A DNA stretch of 64,000 bases from Alicyclobacillus shizuokensis NBRC 103103 (GCF_001552255.1 NZ_BCQV01000007.1:124001-188000); one strand, 5' to 3'. Counted from the first letter of the stretch, positions 7,539 to 15,373 are shown. The notes: generated from the sequence alone by a model not told the origin. Numbers and translations: made by a program.

Positions 7539-8675
7539 CTACACCAGCGTATCGGCCACCAGTTCCGAATCGGCCGACTCCGCCCCGTCATCGGTTTCCT
7601 CGACAAACTGTGTTCCTTTCGGGATATGTCCCAAGACAATGCCATTGATGTACTCATAGAGAGCCGGGCTGACACGAAGTGCAGCAATCAGATTTTCTTT
7701 GCCCTGCCATTTCAACTGGTTGCCATGACTATCGCACGAAGGATTCTTAGCATCTTCGCCTATGAAATAGTACGCACCGGCGCGATTGATGACCCCGGTA
7801 TCAATGGCCACGTCAACAATCGATTTGAGCACATCAATTCCCGTGTCAAAGTAATAGTCATACTCCGCCACGGTAAACGGACGCGCCACTTTATTCTTGA
7901 TGAACTTGACCGTCGTTGCCTGACCGATGTGGACGTCGCCCTTCTTGATTTCCTTGCGGCGAATCTCAATTCGCATGGTGGCATAGAATTTCAACGCCCG
8001 ACCCCCGGTTGTGGTCTCGGGGTTTCCGTACATCACACCGACTTTTTCCCGGATTTGATTGATAAACATGCACAGAGTATCGGATTCATACGCCACGCCT
8101 TTGATCTTGCTGAGCCCCTGCGACATCATGCGGGCCTGGAGTCCCACGTGATTGGCGTCCATGCCTTCTTCGATGATCTTTCGTGGCGTAAAGGCAGCGA
8201 CCGAATCTCCGATGATGAGCGCAAACTGTTTCGAGCGGCAGGCCGCTTCAATAAGGTCAAAGGCCTGCTCTCCCGTTTCCGGCTGAGTGACCACAAGCTC
8301 CGAGAGATTCACACCGAGCGCCTGAGCATGAATGGGATCCAAGGCATGTTCAGCATCGACGAACAGCACCTTTTTTCCATAGAGACGATGCTCGGGTTCT
8401 CTCGCGAGCTTTTGAACCTGCGCGGCCACCATTAGGCAGAAGGTCGTCTTGCCGGCCGACTCCGGCCCATACACTTCGACAATCCGCCCGAGCGGCATAC
8501 CGCCGATTCCCGAGGCATAATCGACACTGGGGATCCCGGTCGGAACCGGAAAGACAGAGGCCCGTTCCGTGCTATCCAGTGTAAAGAACGTGCCTTCCCC
8601 AAACCGCTTATTAAAGTCTGCAACCACATCATAACCGCGAGATGGAGTGTCTTTATCCGTTGCTGCCTTCGTCAT
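7539..8675 (-). CDS. recA: RecA recombinase
   Basis: 378 residues, the usual RecA length, from an ATG with AAAGGAG upstream. Walker A is GPESAGKTT, followed by KVLFVDAEHALD, Walker B LIIGDSVAAF, and the MCMFINQIREKVGVMYGNPETTTGGRA-type stretch that holds loop L2. It polymerises on ssDNA for strand exchange and would serve phage recombination with the SSB-like protein two genes upstream. The start overlaps the preceding gene by 23 bases. The C-terminal tail is acidic, as in bacterial RecA. Confidence 0.95.
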   Translation of the reverse strand: MTKAATDKDTPSRGYDVVADFNKRFGEGTFFTLDSTERASVFPVPTGIPSVDYASGIGGMPLGRIVEVYGPESAGKTTFCLMVAAQVQKLAREPEHRLYGKKVLFVDAEHALDPIHAQALGVNLSELVVTQPETGEQAFDLIEAACRSKQFALIIGDSVAAFTPRKIIEEGMDANHVGLQARMMSQGLSKIKGVAYESDTLCMFINQIREKVGVMYGNPETTTGGRALKFYATMRIEIRRKEIKKGDVHIGQATTVKFIKNKVARPFTVAEYDYYFDTGIDVLKSIVDVAIDTGVINRAGAYYFIGEDAKNPSCDSHGNQLKWQGKENLIAALRVSPALYEYINGIVLGHIPKGTQFVEETDDGAESADSELVADTLV

Positions 8676-9039
8676 GTCCCTCGACTCCTTTGTACGATGA
8701 AATAAACTCATCGACCGCATCCTTGGCCGCCTTAATCTGCCGAAGCAACGTACGCGCCGACTCGAGCGCCTTTTCATCGGTCACATTCTGAAACTGTTTC
8801 GTCAAGGCAACGCCGCGATGATTGAGCGCGCGCGAAGCAAACTGCATGGCGATGACGAGCGCATGATCGGGGATGTCTTGTTCCTGCTTGAGGAACTTAT
8901 AAATCGTATCGAGCGACTCGTCATACATTCGGGCTTTCGCCGTTCTCATCGGCATGCCTTTATCGTGATAGTGCTCGAACAGCGCGTGGACGAAGCGGCC
9001 AAGGGCAAGGGCTGGTTTCGCATTGGCCCTAGCTGACAT
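8653..9039 (-). CDS. Hypothetical protein between ssb-like gene and recA
   Basis: 128 residues, alpha-helical, basic at the N-terminus (MSARANAKPALALGRF) and acidic at the end. It overlaps recA by 23 bases and follows the SSB-like gene, so the three are probably one functional unit. Family not recognised; a recombination mediator role is possible from position only. Confidence 0.7.
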   Translation of the reverse strand: MSARANAKPALALGRFVHALFEHYHDKGMPMRTAKARMYDESLDTIYKFLKQEQDIPDHALVIAMQFASRALNHRGVALTKQFQNVTDEKALESARTLLRQIKAAKDAVDEFISSYKGVEGHDEGSNG

Positions 9040-9091
9040 GCCACCAAAGCCCCCTTGGGGCCGGGGAAGCCACGACCTCCCCGGACATCAA

Positions 9092-9823
9092 TTAGCGTTG
9101 ATACGTGCCAACGGGTGCGCCAAATCCCTGTGGCGCGCCAAACCCGCCGGGTTGCGGGCCGCCTTGAGGTCCTTGTGGGCCACCGAATCCAGGCTGGGCA
9201 AAGCCGCCTTGTCCACCCTGCGGGGCACCAAACTGGGACTGATTGAAACCGCCTTGCGGCTGACCGAATCCTCCCTGTGGAGCCCCCTGGAATCCACCCT
9301 GTGGCTGGCCAAAGCCGCCCTGCTGGGGCGCTTGCGGCTGCCCAAAACCACCTTGCTGCGGATAGCCGCCTTGTTGTGGCGCAAAACCACCTTGATTTTG
9401 CGGCGCAGGCGCCTGCTGGCCTTGCTGCTGGTTGTGCGTCGAAGCCGGCTCACCAAAGCCTCGGAGATAATTCACCCGAATGGTCGGATAGATCCGTCCG
9501 TCCTGACCCTTATTGAGAACCGGCGTCCCTTTGACGAACAAGGCGCGCCCCTTATAGCAATGATCCATCAAAAAGTTGTGCATGGACGCGCGATCCGGAG
9601 ACGACGCATAGACTTCGAGCTTCCAGTAATCCGGATCCTCCTTGTTCGCCACATTCACCGCAAGGTTCGCATTGGCAACCTTGGCCCCGTTGTTCAGGGG
9701 CACCGAGTAGGCATGCACGCGCTCCCCGGTGTTGGGATCTTTGATCGTCGAGAGATTGCCAAACACCTCGATCTCTGCGTAATCGGAACGCCCACCGGAG
9801 TTGTTTCCATTCTGATTGGCCAT
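9092..9823 (-). CDS. ssDNA-binding-like protein with Gly/Gln-rich tail
   Basis: 243 residues. The N-terminal 125 residues look like an OB-fold ssDNA-binding domain (EIEVFGNLSTIKDPNTGE, YWKLEVYASSPDRA, GRALFVKGTPVL, PTIRVNYLRGFG). The rest is a low-complexity tail built from repeats such as QGGFGQPQ. The acidic DDDIPF-type tip of bacterial SSB is absent; it ends GTYQR. Place beside recA fits replication and recombination. Such tails can drive condensation, which is an inference here. Confidence 0.7.
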   Translation of the reverse strand: MANQNGNNSGGRSDYAEIEVFGNLSTIKDPNTGERVHAYSVPLNNGAKVANANLAVNVANKEDPDYWKLEVYASSPDRASMHNFLMDHCYKGRALFVKGTPVLNKGQDGRIYPTIRVNYLRGFGEPASTHNQQQGQQAPAPQNQGGFAPQQGGYPQQGGFGQPQAPQQGGFGQPQGGFQGAPQGGFGQPQGGFNQSQFGAPQGGQGGFAQPGFGGPQGPQGGPQPGGFGAPQGFGAPVGTYQR

Positions 9824-9877
9824 GATAACCTCTCCCTTTTTGTTTGGATTTCCATCCCCAAAATGAAGCGATAGCGG

Positions 9878-10057
9878 CTAATAGGACAGCTTGTAGAGAA
9901 TCTTCCGGTCCTCCCGGATGATCTCGGTGACATGGAGAATGTGGACCGAACCATCCGCCATCTCCACTTGGAGCGGGGTTCCGACTTCCACATCTCGATT
10001 GGCGGGATACATGAAATCCTGCTCCTTTCCATCCGGGAAAACGAGCACGTTTCGCAT
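9878..10057 (-). CDS. Small beta-rich hypothetical protein
   Basis: 59 residues from an internal ATG with AGGCGGGTG upstream; the longer open frame to 10150 overlaps the neighbour. Reads as a small beta barrel (RNVLVFPDGKEQDF, GSVHILHVTEII). No family recognised. Confidence 0.65.
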   Translation of the reverse strand: MRNVLVFPDGKEQDFMYPANRDVEVGTPLQVEMADGSVHILHVTEIIREDRKILYKLSY

Positions 10058-10073
10058 AGGGATCACCCGCCTT

Positions 10074-10403
10074 TCACAAGGGCCGTAACTCAAAGGCCAC
10101 AATGGAATGCTGCTGTTCCATTTTGTCACCACGATTGAGCGTGACCACATTCACAAATCCGCGGACGACGACGAAGTTGCCGATGACCAAGAGGTCCTTG
10201 AAATGCTCCGCCATCTCCGTGGACATGTAGACGCGCATGGCGCCGACAAAATCGTCAATGGTGATGACGTGTAAATCCTGATCTAGAGAAAACGACTCCG
10301 TGATCTTCCCTGCGACCGTCACCTCATCCCGAGGTTGAGCGCGCAGGCGAATCTCCTCGGTGAAATGCGTGACATGAGCCCGAATGTCCGCAATCGACGG
10401 CAT
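10074..10403 (-). CDS. OB-fold-like nucleic-acid-binding protein (tentative)
   Basis: 109 residues. The pattern VTVAGKITESFSLDQDLHVITIDDFVGAMRVYMS...VIGNFVVVRGFVN resembles an OB fold of the DNA polymerase III alpha or tRNA-anticodon-binding type. It is coupled to the gene before it (TAAATG). It sits among replication genes, so binding of ssDNA or RNA is likely, but unproven. Confidence 0.6.
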   Translation of the reverse strand: MPSIADIRAHVTHFTEEIRLRAQPRDEVTVAGKITESFSLDQDLHVITIDDFVGAMRVYMSTEMAEHFKDLLVIGNFVVVRGFVNVVTLNRGDKMEQQHSIVAFELRPL

Positions 10404-10637
10404 TTACCCCTGACCTCTTTTCGTCTGTTGGTACTCAATGGCCAACTCCTCAATCAGTTGATTGACCTCGTGTTCATGGATAATGCCCTTGCGAAGCAAT
10501 AACTGAAAAAGGGCGTTGACTAAAAGGTACGATGTGACGACTTCATCATTCCGGGTCACCCCTTGTGGAGTGTCCGCCAAGGAACGACGTTGCGGGATCA
10601 TGTCCTCAAACAGGTCAAACTCTTGATCTTCGTTCAT
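10404..10637 (-). CDS. Small acidic hypothetical protein
   Basis: 77 residues, acidic N-terminus (MNEDQEFDLFEDMIP) and a helical C-terminus. The ATG was chosen for GAGAGGAAG upstream. Coupled to the OB-fold-like gene. No recognised family. Confidence 0.65.
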   Translation of the reverse strand: MNEDQEFDLFEDMIPQRRSLADTPQGVTRNDEVVTSYLLVNALFQLLLRKGIIHEHEVNQLIEELAIEYQQTKRGQG

Positions 10638-10677
10638 GAGTCTTCCTCTCCCCTCTTTGCATGCCGTGGTTATCATG

Positions 10678-11328
10678 TCAGTGCCCGGATTTGAGGATCC
10701 TGAGCATGACTTTCGTTACGCCATAGCTTCGGTTTGCCAGGGGCACATAGATGTCGATATGGCGCCCCTTGATCGCGCCGCCTACATCGTCAGCCCTTCG
10801 CACCTCCGTATGACCATCGGGAAACTTCAGTTCCACGACACTCCCAAGGGGAATGACCTTGGGATCCACAGCGATCGTGACCCCAGCTTGTACGTGCCGG
10901 CCCGAAGCCGTCACGCCAAAGCCAGGGTCTCCCGGCCGCTTGCCCGTGGACTGCTCATAGGCGTCGTAATACGTGGCCTTAAAGGGCAGCCATGGATGGG
11001 CGGTGGATAGGGACTCAAGCTGTTGCAGCTTTTTCGTCGTCTGGTCAAGTTCTTGCTTCAGCTTGGCATTCTCTTGAGAGAGCTGTTGGTTCTCTTGAGA
11101 GAGATGCTGGTTTTGCTCAGAGAGTTGATGATCCTTCTCTGAGAGACGTTGGTTGTCATCTTGGAGTGCATTTTCCTTACGCTGAAGCTGCTTCATCTGA
11201 ACACCTTGCGAATCGTATTCATGACGAAGCGTGCGAAGTTGAGAGCTGAAAGTGATGTGTTGGGCGATGGCAGACGCAATGAGCAGGCAAACGCCAAGCC
11301 AATACGCCATCTGTCTTCGCTTTTCCAC
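10678..11328 (-). CDS. 3D-domain cell-wall protein with membrane anchor and coiled coil
   Basis: 216 residues. The GTG start is placed behind GGAGG with 6-base spacing; an ATG further upstream overlaps the -10 box and is rejected. Layout: N-terminal hydrophobic anchor (MAYWLGVCLLIASAIA), a coiled coil of repeating Q-L-S-x-E-N heptads (residues about 45-95), then a 3D domain with ATYYDAY, GVTASG, and ADDVGGAIKGRHIDIY. 3D domains occur in lytic transglycosylase-like proteins (YabE, YocH) and phage tail or lysis proteins. It probably acts in the envelope; the Asp residues of the 3D motif are present. Confidence 0.8.
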   Translation of the reverse strand: MEKRRQMAYWLGVCLLIASAIAQHITFSSQLRTLRHEYDSQGVQMKQLQRKENALQDDNQRLSEKDHQLSEQNQHLSQENQQLSQENAKLKQELDQTTKKLQQLESLSTAHPWLPFKATYYDAYEQSTGKRPGDPGFGVTASGRHVQAGVTIAVDPKVIPLGSVVELKFPDGHTEVRRADDVGGAIKGRHIDIYVPLANRSYGVTKVMLRILKSGH

Positions 11329-11362
11329 ATCAAACCTCCAGTTTTTAAGACCTTTCCCCTTC

Positions 11363-11391
11363 ATTATATACGTTTCCACAGGTCTATGCAA
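11363..11391 (-). promoter_or_regulatory. Promoter of the 3D-domain gene
   Basis: Minus strand: -35 TTGCAT (11391-11386), 17 bp, -10 TATAAT (11368-11363). A GTAATACATTGC sequence overlaps the -35, a degenerate form of the GCATTACA operator. Confidence 0.7.
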
Positions 11392-11409
11392 TGTATTACA
11401 AGAACACAA

Positions 11410-11437
11410 AAGCTCTATCCCAAAAGGACAGAGCCTT
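11410..11437 (-). terminator. Rho-independent terminator
   Basis: Minus-strand hairpin with about 10 paired bases (GGCTCTGTCC/GGGATAGAGC, one wobble), followed by TTTTGTGTT. It follows the stop of the gene at 11457-11735. Confidence 0.65.
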
Positions 11438-11456
11438 CGTTTCAAACCTGGGGTTG

Positions 11457-11735
11457 CTACATCATGGGGACTTGTCGGACCTGAGTTTCGGCTTCGTCCC
11501 GAATCGGGGCAGCCAGAGGCCGGGAAACGAGCCGTGTCGATTTCGGGGTCGGATCGCTATCCCCTGCGTTGACCGTCACCTGATCCAAGGTGATGTAGTC
11601 ATTCGGGTCTGCGTACATGTGATAATACTGGTGCTGACGATCGACTTCGGCGATGGCTTTGTTCTGATCGTCATAGACAATCACATTGTCGACCGACCCG
11701 CTTCGCAGCAACGTGACGACAAATACGTCAGCCAT
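11457..11735 (-). CDS. Small hypothetical protein, paralog A
   Basis: 92 residues, AAAGGAGG site upstream. It aligns along its length with the next gene upstream: FVVTLLRSGS...IVYDDQNKAI...YITLDQVTV against YIVTYSCGS...VATDEDTARQKAI...YVAIDHVTL. A tandem duplication is the simplest reading. Beta-alpha composition, no known function. Confidence 0.7.
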   Translation of the reverse strand: MADVFVVTLLRSGSVDNVIVYDDQNKAIAEVDRQHQYYHMYADPNDYITLDQVTVNAGDSDPTPKSTRLVSRPLAAPIRDEAETQVRQVPMM

Positions 11736-11749
11736 GCATCATCCCTCCT

Positions 11750-11986
11750 TTAGAACTGCTGCCAGTTGTTGAACTCACAGGCCATGCGAGCAATACGCTC
11801 CGTCTGAACCGCGCCGTTCTGTCCACTAGACAGTGTGACATGGTCAATGGCTACATAGCCATCAATCTGGCCTTTGTGCCGCCAACGAAGCTCGATGGCC
11901 TTTTGACGAGCCGTGTCTTCGTCGGTCGCCACATACATGTCGCCCAGAGAACCGCATGAATACGTGACAATGTACAGGTCGCCCAT
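11750..11986 (-). CDS. Small hypothetical protein, paralog B
   Basis: 78 residues; the ATG behind AAAGGAGGGA was chosen over an upstream ATG inside the leader. Paralog of the following gene. It is the first gene after a clear promoter. Function unknown. Confidence 0.7.
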   Translation of the reverse strand: MGDLYIVTYSCGSLGDMYVATDEDTARQKAIELRWRHKGQIDGYVAIDHVTLSSGQNGAVQTERIARMACEFNNWQQF

Positions 11987-12027
11987 GACTATCCCTCCTT
12001 TGGGCATAAAAAGTCCATGATGGGATA

Positions 12028-12056
12028 ATCATAACACTCGGTGAAAGGCATTACAA
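12028..12056 (-). promoter_or_regulatory. Promoter overlapped by GCATTACA operator
   Basis: Minus strand: -35 TTGTAA (12056-12051), 17 bp, -10 TATGAT (12033-12028). The operator (plus-strand GAAAGGCATTACA, 12043-12055) covers the -35 box, so a bound protein should block RNA polymerase. Confidence 0.7.
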
Positions 12057-12070
12057 TACAACCGCAAAAC

Positions 12071-12082
12071 CGGCGATAGCCG
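12071..12082 (-). terminator. UAUC-loop hairpin (copy 2)
   Basis: CGGC, UAUC, GCCG, then GUUUUG in minus-strand RNA, immediately after the stop of the E1-like gene. Confidence 0.5.
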
Positions 12083-12931
12083 TCAATGCAACACCCGAGT
12101 GGATTCCTGGATCACATCCTCGGGGAGATACACGGGGCGGGAAAGTGCCGTTCGGGCATTGAAGTTCGTATAGTGAGAGACGACTTCCCCACTAGAGAGA
12201 ATCGTATTGAGATACGAGGCAGCGATGAGCGCAGCCATTTCATTGGTCTGCATGCGCTGTGGCGCGTCCACCACCGTTTGGCCACAGGACTGCGTCGGAA
12301 GCCGGGAATCCTTATCCTCAAGGATATCCGGATACACCTCACCGACAGGCCCTAGAACGGTCTTCCCATGGATTTTGACACCACAGACGACATGTCCACC
12401 ATACCCGCTTTCTGCAATCTCTTCCTCGCTGCCTTCGGTCAACACAGCCTCGACACCGGTATCGATGTAGACCACCGTACCTTTGGATCCTTCAAACCAA
12501 GCATGCATCACTTGGCGAGAGGCATGATTGTCCACACAGCCAATGAGAATCCGAATGAGACGCCGGTATGCTGGAAAGACACCAAAACACGATTCAACGT
12601 CCTCAGGCGTCTCCACATACGACTCCTTATAGAACACCGGGATGTCGTAGACGGTACCATAACGCTCCGCGAGGACCTTAGACTTGGGGAGTCCAAGGTC
12701 CTCCGCGATGCAAGGCTGACGGAGAAGGTTCTTGGATTCGAACCGGTCTCCGTCGACGATGCAATAGCGAAAGCTGTCCAATGTACCTGCGGCATGGAAA
12801 GCATACAACATCTTGGCCAGTCTCTGGGTCAGGTATCCGCCATTTCCACCCGCACCTACCTGCACGATGTCAAAATGAAAATGGTGGGGCGTCCGATGAC
12901 GTGGCCAGACCCGAAGCACGGGATGAAACAT
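12083..12931 (-). CDS. E1-like ThiF-family adenylyltransferase (PRTRC type)
   Basis: 282 residues from an ATG with GGGAGG 6 bases upstream. E1/ThiF enzymes adenylate the C-terminus of a ubiquitin-like protein with ATP. Visible motifs: nucleotide-binding VGAGGNGG (residues 25-32), DGDRFESKNLLRQPC, GLPKSK (the ThiF DxDxVexxNLxRQ and G-x-xK pattern), IGCVDNH, YIDTGV. The end reads PTQSCGQTVVD...MQTNEMAALIAASYL...YTNFNAR...RPVYLPED, matching the C-terminal signature of PRTRC ThiF proteins (PsCS, QxxfiN, NLxxxRxxPi). The Cys in SCG is a candidate thioester site. Downstream of the Ub-like gene in the same leftward string. Confidence 0.85.
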   Translation of the reverse strand: MFHPVLRVWPRHRTPHHFHFDIVQVGAGGNGGYLTQRLAKMLYAFHAAGTLDSFRYCIVDGDRFESKNLLRQPCIAEDLGLPKSKVLAERYGTVYDIPVFYKESYVETPEDVESCFGVFPAYRRLIRILIGCVDNHASRQVMHAWFEGSKGTVVYIDTGVEAVLTEGSEEEIAESGYGGHVVCGVKIHGKTVLGPVGEVYPDILEDKDSRLPTQSCGQTVVDAPQRMQTNEMAALIAASYLNTILSSGEVVSHYTNFNARTALSRPVYLPEDVIQESTRVLH

Positions 12932-13034
12932 ATCCTCCCTCCCGTTATGTGGAAAGTATCGCGGCAAAGCGCGGCAGAAGCAGTTGATCCTGTCGACTCA
13001 ATGCCGTGTCTAGATACCGACACACTTCATAGAT

Positions 13035-13439
13035 TCAACCTTTCTTGGCTCCCTTAACGACCGGAACGATCTGTTTCTTCTCGGCATCAACCAGCATCTC
13101 GGTGCGCTCTTTTGACAGCTCAGGATAATCCGCCTCGAGCATCTGCCGGACTTCTTCCACCGTCATCTCATCCCGCGGCACGGGGATCTGATAGCCGGCA
13201 TAGTACACCATATAGTCTGTGCCAACCTTCTCAGGCGTCTTGGTGACGGTCTTCTTGACTGTGGTATTCTTCGACGACCGTTTCTGCGGCTTCGATGTTT
13301 CTGGCTCCTCAATCTCACCAAAGAGGTTGGTTACCGGTTCGTCGTCCTCTGGTTGCGGAGCGGCCGCTTCTGGTTGGTATCGATTCAATTCCTCGTTCGT
13401 GGTCACCTGATCCTCACGTTCCAGTTCCAAATCTGCCAT
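13035..13439 (-). CDS. Ubiquitin-like protein of the PRTRC-C (Prok_Ub) type
   Basis: 134 residues, good ribosome binding site. Residues 1-70 are a disordered Glu/Pro then Lys/Thr-rich leader. Residues 75-134 look like a beta-grasp: YMVYYAGYQIPVPRDEMTVEEV...YPEL (105-108)...IVPVVKGAKKG. PRTRC system protein C reads VF.FNG.eL.DP.P..TPEqV...YPEL...G.KG, so the hallmark YPEL and the terminal Gly coincide. The exposed C-terminal Gly would be the residue activated by the neighbouring E1. The long N-terminal leader is not usual for PRTRC-C. Substrates unknown. Confidence 0.75.
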   Translation of the reverse strand: MADLELEREDQVTTNEELNRYQPEAAAPQPEDDEPVTNLFGEIEEPETSKPQKRSSKNTTVKKTVTKTPEKVGTDYMVYYAGYQIPVPRDEMTVEEVRQMLEADYPELSKERTEMLVDAEKKQIVPVVKGAKKG

Positions 13440-13454
13440 GGGTCCTCTCTCCTC

Positions 13455-13628
13455 TCAGTCCAAGGAATCATAGAATTTTCGAATCATCGAGCCGATGATT
13501 TTCCATCCGATGTACACCACGAGAGCAAAAATCACGATGGGTGCAAGGAACATCAACACATGAAAGGCAATGTAGAGCACCAGCAAAATCAGGGCAATGA
13601 GACACAGAAATCGAAGCACAGGATTCAC
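13455..13628 (-). CDS. Small two-span membrane protein
   Basis: 57 residues from a GTG, between the E2-like and Ub-like genes. Two hydrophobic runs (FLCLIALILLVLYIAF and LMFLAPIVIFALVVYIGW) precede a basic tail. No strong ribosome binding site, so it may be translated by coupling to the E2-like gene 13 bases upstream. Its placement inside the cassette raises the possibility that it is a membrane target or anchor of the system. Confidence 0.6.
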   Translation of the reverse strand: MNPVLRFLCLIALILLVLYIAFHVLMFLAPIVIFALVVYIGWKIIGSMIRKFYDSLD

Positions 13629-13641
13629 CTCATATTCTTGA

Positions 13642-14322
13642 TCACCGCCGAATGGTTTTCTCGGCCCATTCGGAGAAGGTGAGGTTCAGCGGTGTCAAAA
13701 TGTCATTGTCAAACTCACCTCCCTGAAAGGTATCAAAAACTTGGCGCAGGGGCCAACCGGTCTGATTCGACCGTCCTTGAATGTAGAGGTGGTCATTATT
13801 CGGGGTTTGTACCCACCGATATGGAAACGTCTGTAGCTGAGTCAGAGACTTGACTTTCTCGTTGTCAAAGTAACAAAGCATCCCTCCGTGGTGGACGTTT
13901 GAATAGGGAAACTGATAGACTGGTGAATCGTCTTTCAGGAACTGGTCGGTATAACAGCACACAGCCGCATGGACCAGGCGCTCCCCTTTCACCCGGAAAG
14001 CAAAAACCATTTTGGGATAGGGCACTTGGTGAAAGGTATCCGTGTGGTACACGACGTCAAACTGTCCGCCTTCCCAGGTCAAAAAGACCCACTCCGACTC
14101 ATCCCCCATCTTGGCGTATTTGACCGTCCCGGGCGGCAGGGTCGGTGACGCAGCAACGAGCTCATATTGCTGGGCGGATGATTCCGAAGGCTCAATGGAC
14201 GAGAGTTCAATATAGTGCAACAAGCGATCGGTGGTGATATGAAACGAGCGCTTGACCCCGTCGTCATCAAACTCAATCAGGGGCAAGTGCTCATCATCCA
14301 ACGTGATTACAACGGCAGCCAT
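13642..14322 (-). CDS. E2-like protein of the PRTRC-B (prokaryotic E2 family D) type
   Basis: 226 residues. E2 proteins accept the activated ubiquitin-like protein and pass it on. The diagnostic part is residues about 78-150: WVFLTWEGGQFDVVYH, YPKMVFAFRVKGERLVHAAV, then PVYQFPYSNVHHGGMLC. PRTRC-B proteins show LvWW.P..R..., hP.LvF.....L.v.A, and P..NV...G.vC in that order. The Cys at 150 and His 144-145 are candidate catalytic residues. The gene overlaps the upstream one by 16 bases. The N-terminal 60 residues are not recognisable. Confidence 0.75.
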   Translation of the reverse strand: MAAVVITLDDEHLPLIEFDDDGVKRSFHITTDRLLHYIELSSIEPSESSAQQYELVAASPTLPPGTVKYAKMGDESEWVFLTWEGGQFDVVYHTDTFHQVPYPKMVFAFRVKGERLVHAAVCCYTDQFLKDDSPVYQFPYSNVHHGGMLCYFDNEKVKSLTQLQTFPYRWVQTPNNDHLYIQGRSNQTGWPLRQVFDTFQGGEFDNDILTPLNLTFSEWAEKTIRR

Positions 14323-14867
14323 AACTGTTCGTACACCTCTTCCGGAACCGGAGATACACGGCTTTTACGTTTCTGAAAGAACTCATCCCATTCCCTCCAC
14401 GACGAGATGAATTCCTCAAGGGCTGAACTCATGATATTCCAGCCTTCCGCACTCACACAAAGAATTGGGGATTCTTCATCCAGCCAACCAGCATACAGCC
14501 AATAGCCGTCATACGTTTCTCCAAAACAGGCCGCAATGCTGCGTCGAAGGTCCTGGTACCGCTCGACTTCCCAATCGAACAGCCAGAAGTTCTCCATGTC
14601 ATGAAAGACGAGACGAAAGAGCAAATTCTCTCCGGGAATGCTGTCATAATCCGTGGCTTGTGGATCCTCCACGGAAACTCGGTCACCCGTAATCACCTTC
14701 AACATATCCAGAAACATGTTGGTGGTATCGCAATAGGGGTCATACCCTTCATCAAAGACGAGCAACTTTTCCTCGAGCGGATACCCGTTCATTTGCATGA
14801 GCTTCATCATGCGAAGCCGGTCAAGACACGCCAGATAATGGACGACGGTTTCATAGTCCGGGAGCAT
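14307..14867 (-). CDS. Hypothetical protein of the PRTRC-like cassette
   Basis: 186 residues. ATG 14867 follows GGGGAG by 9 bases; the longer frame to 14957 would overlap the previous gene by 76 bases. Acidic, Trp- and Tyr-rich (MENFWLFDWEVERYQDL, YDGYWLYAGWLDEE). Position immediately before the E2-like gene is where PRTRC proteins F or A sit in known cassettes, but I see no JAB metalloprotease motif (E, HxH, S, D) and cannot align it to protein F. Confidence 0.7.
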   Translation of the reverse strand: MLPDYETVVHYLACLDRLRMMKLMQMNGYPLEEKLLVFDEGYDPYCDTTNMFLDMLKVITGDRVSVEDPQATDYDSIPGENLLFRLVFHDMENFWLFDWEVERYQDLRRSIAACFGETYDGYWLYAGWLDEESPILCVSAEGWNIMSSALEEFISSWREWDEFFQKRKSRVSPVPEEVYEQLWLPL

Positions 14868-14881
14868 CGAACCACTCTCCC

Positions 14882-15217
14882 CTAAAAGAATGTGACAGAC
14901 CGCTTGGCGGCTGGCAACATGGAAAAGCCATAGATCAAATCCTTCATACGAATCCACTCATAGACGGGATGACCTTGGGCATCCTCCAGATTGTCGGCCT
15001 CAGCTGTCGGACAATACGCCATCGAATCCATGGCAAAGTCAATGCTCTGCAGGTCGATCTGTTTCAACTCCTCAAGGGTGACACGATCCCGATTGTGAAT
15101 CAGGTCAAAAAGCGGGAACTGAACCTCGGTCTGGCGAACCTCCGACTCTGGCAATGACGCCGTTGTAAGGAGAAGCTGCTTGAACTTATCGGTGTAGATC
15201 CTTGGCACGGCGCTCAT
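14882..15217 (-). CDS. Hypothetical protein, first gene of the PRTRC-like cassette
   Basis: 111 residues, preceded by a very G-rich GGAGGAGG site. No recognisable domain; mixed composition with a single Cys pair distant. It is the first gene behind the cassette promoter, so it is probably part of the system or its regulator. Confidence 0.7.
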   Translation of the reverse strand: MSAVPRIYTDKFKQLLLTTASLPESEVRQTEVQFPLFDLIHNRDRVTLEELKQIDLQSIDFAMDSMAYCPTAEADNLEDAQGHPVYEWIRMKDLIYGFSMLPAAKRSVTFF

Positions 15218-15279
15218 ACTCCTCCTCCCCCCCCTTGTTCTTCAACGGCTGAATACACCATCTACCCTATGTTTCCCCA

Positions 15280-15322
15280 TGTAATGCACTTCAAGTATGA
15301 AAAGGATTACAAGGAAGATCAA
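15280..15322 (-). promoter_or_regulatory. Promoter and operator of the ubiquitin-like cassette
   Basis: Minus strand: -35 TTGATC (15322-15317), 17 bp, -10 CATACT (15299-15294), then GAAGTGCATTACA (15292-15280) in the start-site region. The operator is in the same orientation as the gene string. Confidence 0.7.
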
Positions 15323-15338
15323 CTACGGGAAAGAAAAA

Positions 15339-15364
15339 GCCCAGATCACGAAGTGACCCGGGCC
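15339..15364 (-). terminator. Rho-independent terminator after the helicase gene
   Basis: Minus-strand stem GCCCgGGTCAC/GTGATCTGGGC with a TTC loop, followed by TTTTTCTTT. It lies between the helicase stop and the cassette promoter. Confidence 0.8.
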
Positions 15365-15373
15365 AAAGGCGGC

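Noticed and set aside
13455-13628. Holin
   Set aside because: Two membrane spans would fit, but it lies in the ubiquitin-like cassette far from the endolysin.
14307-14867. JAB/Mov34 deubiquitinase of the PRTRC cassette
   Set aside because: No E, HxH, S, D metal-binding motif is present in this or any other protein of the cassette.
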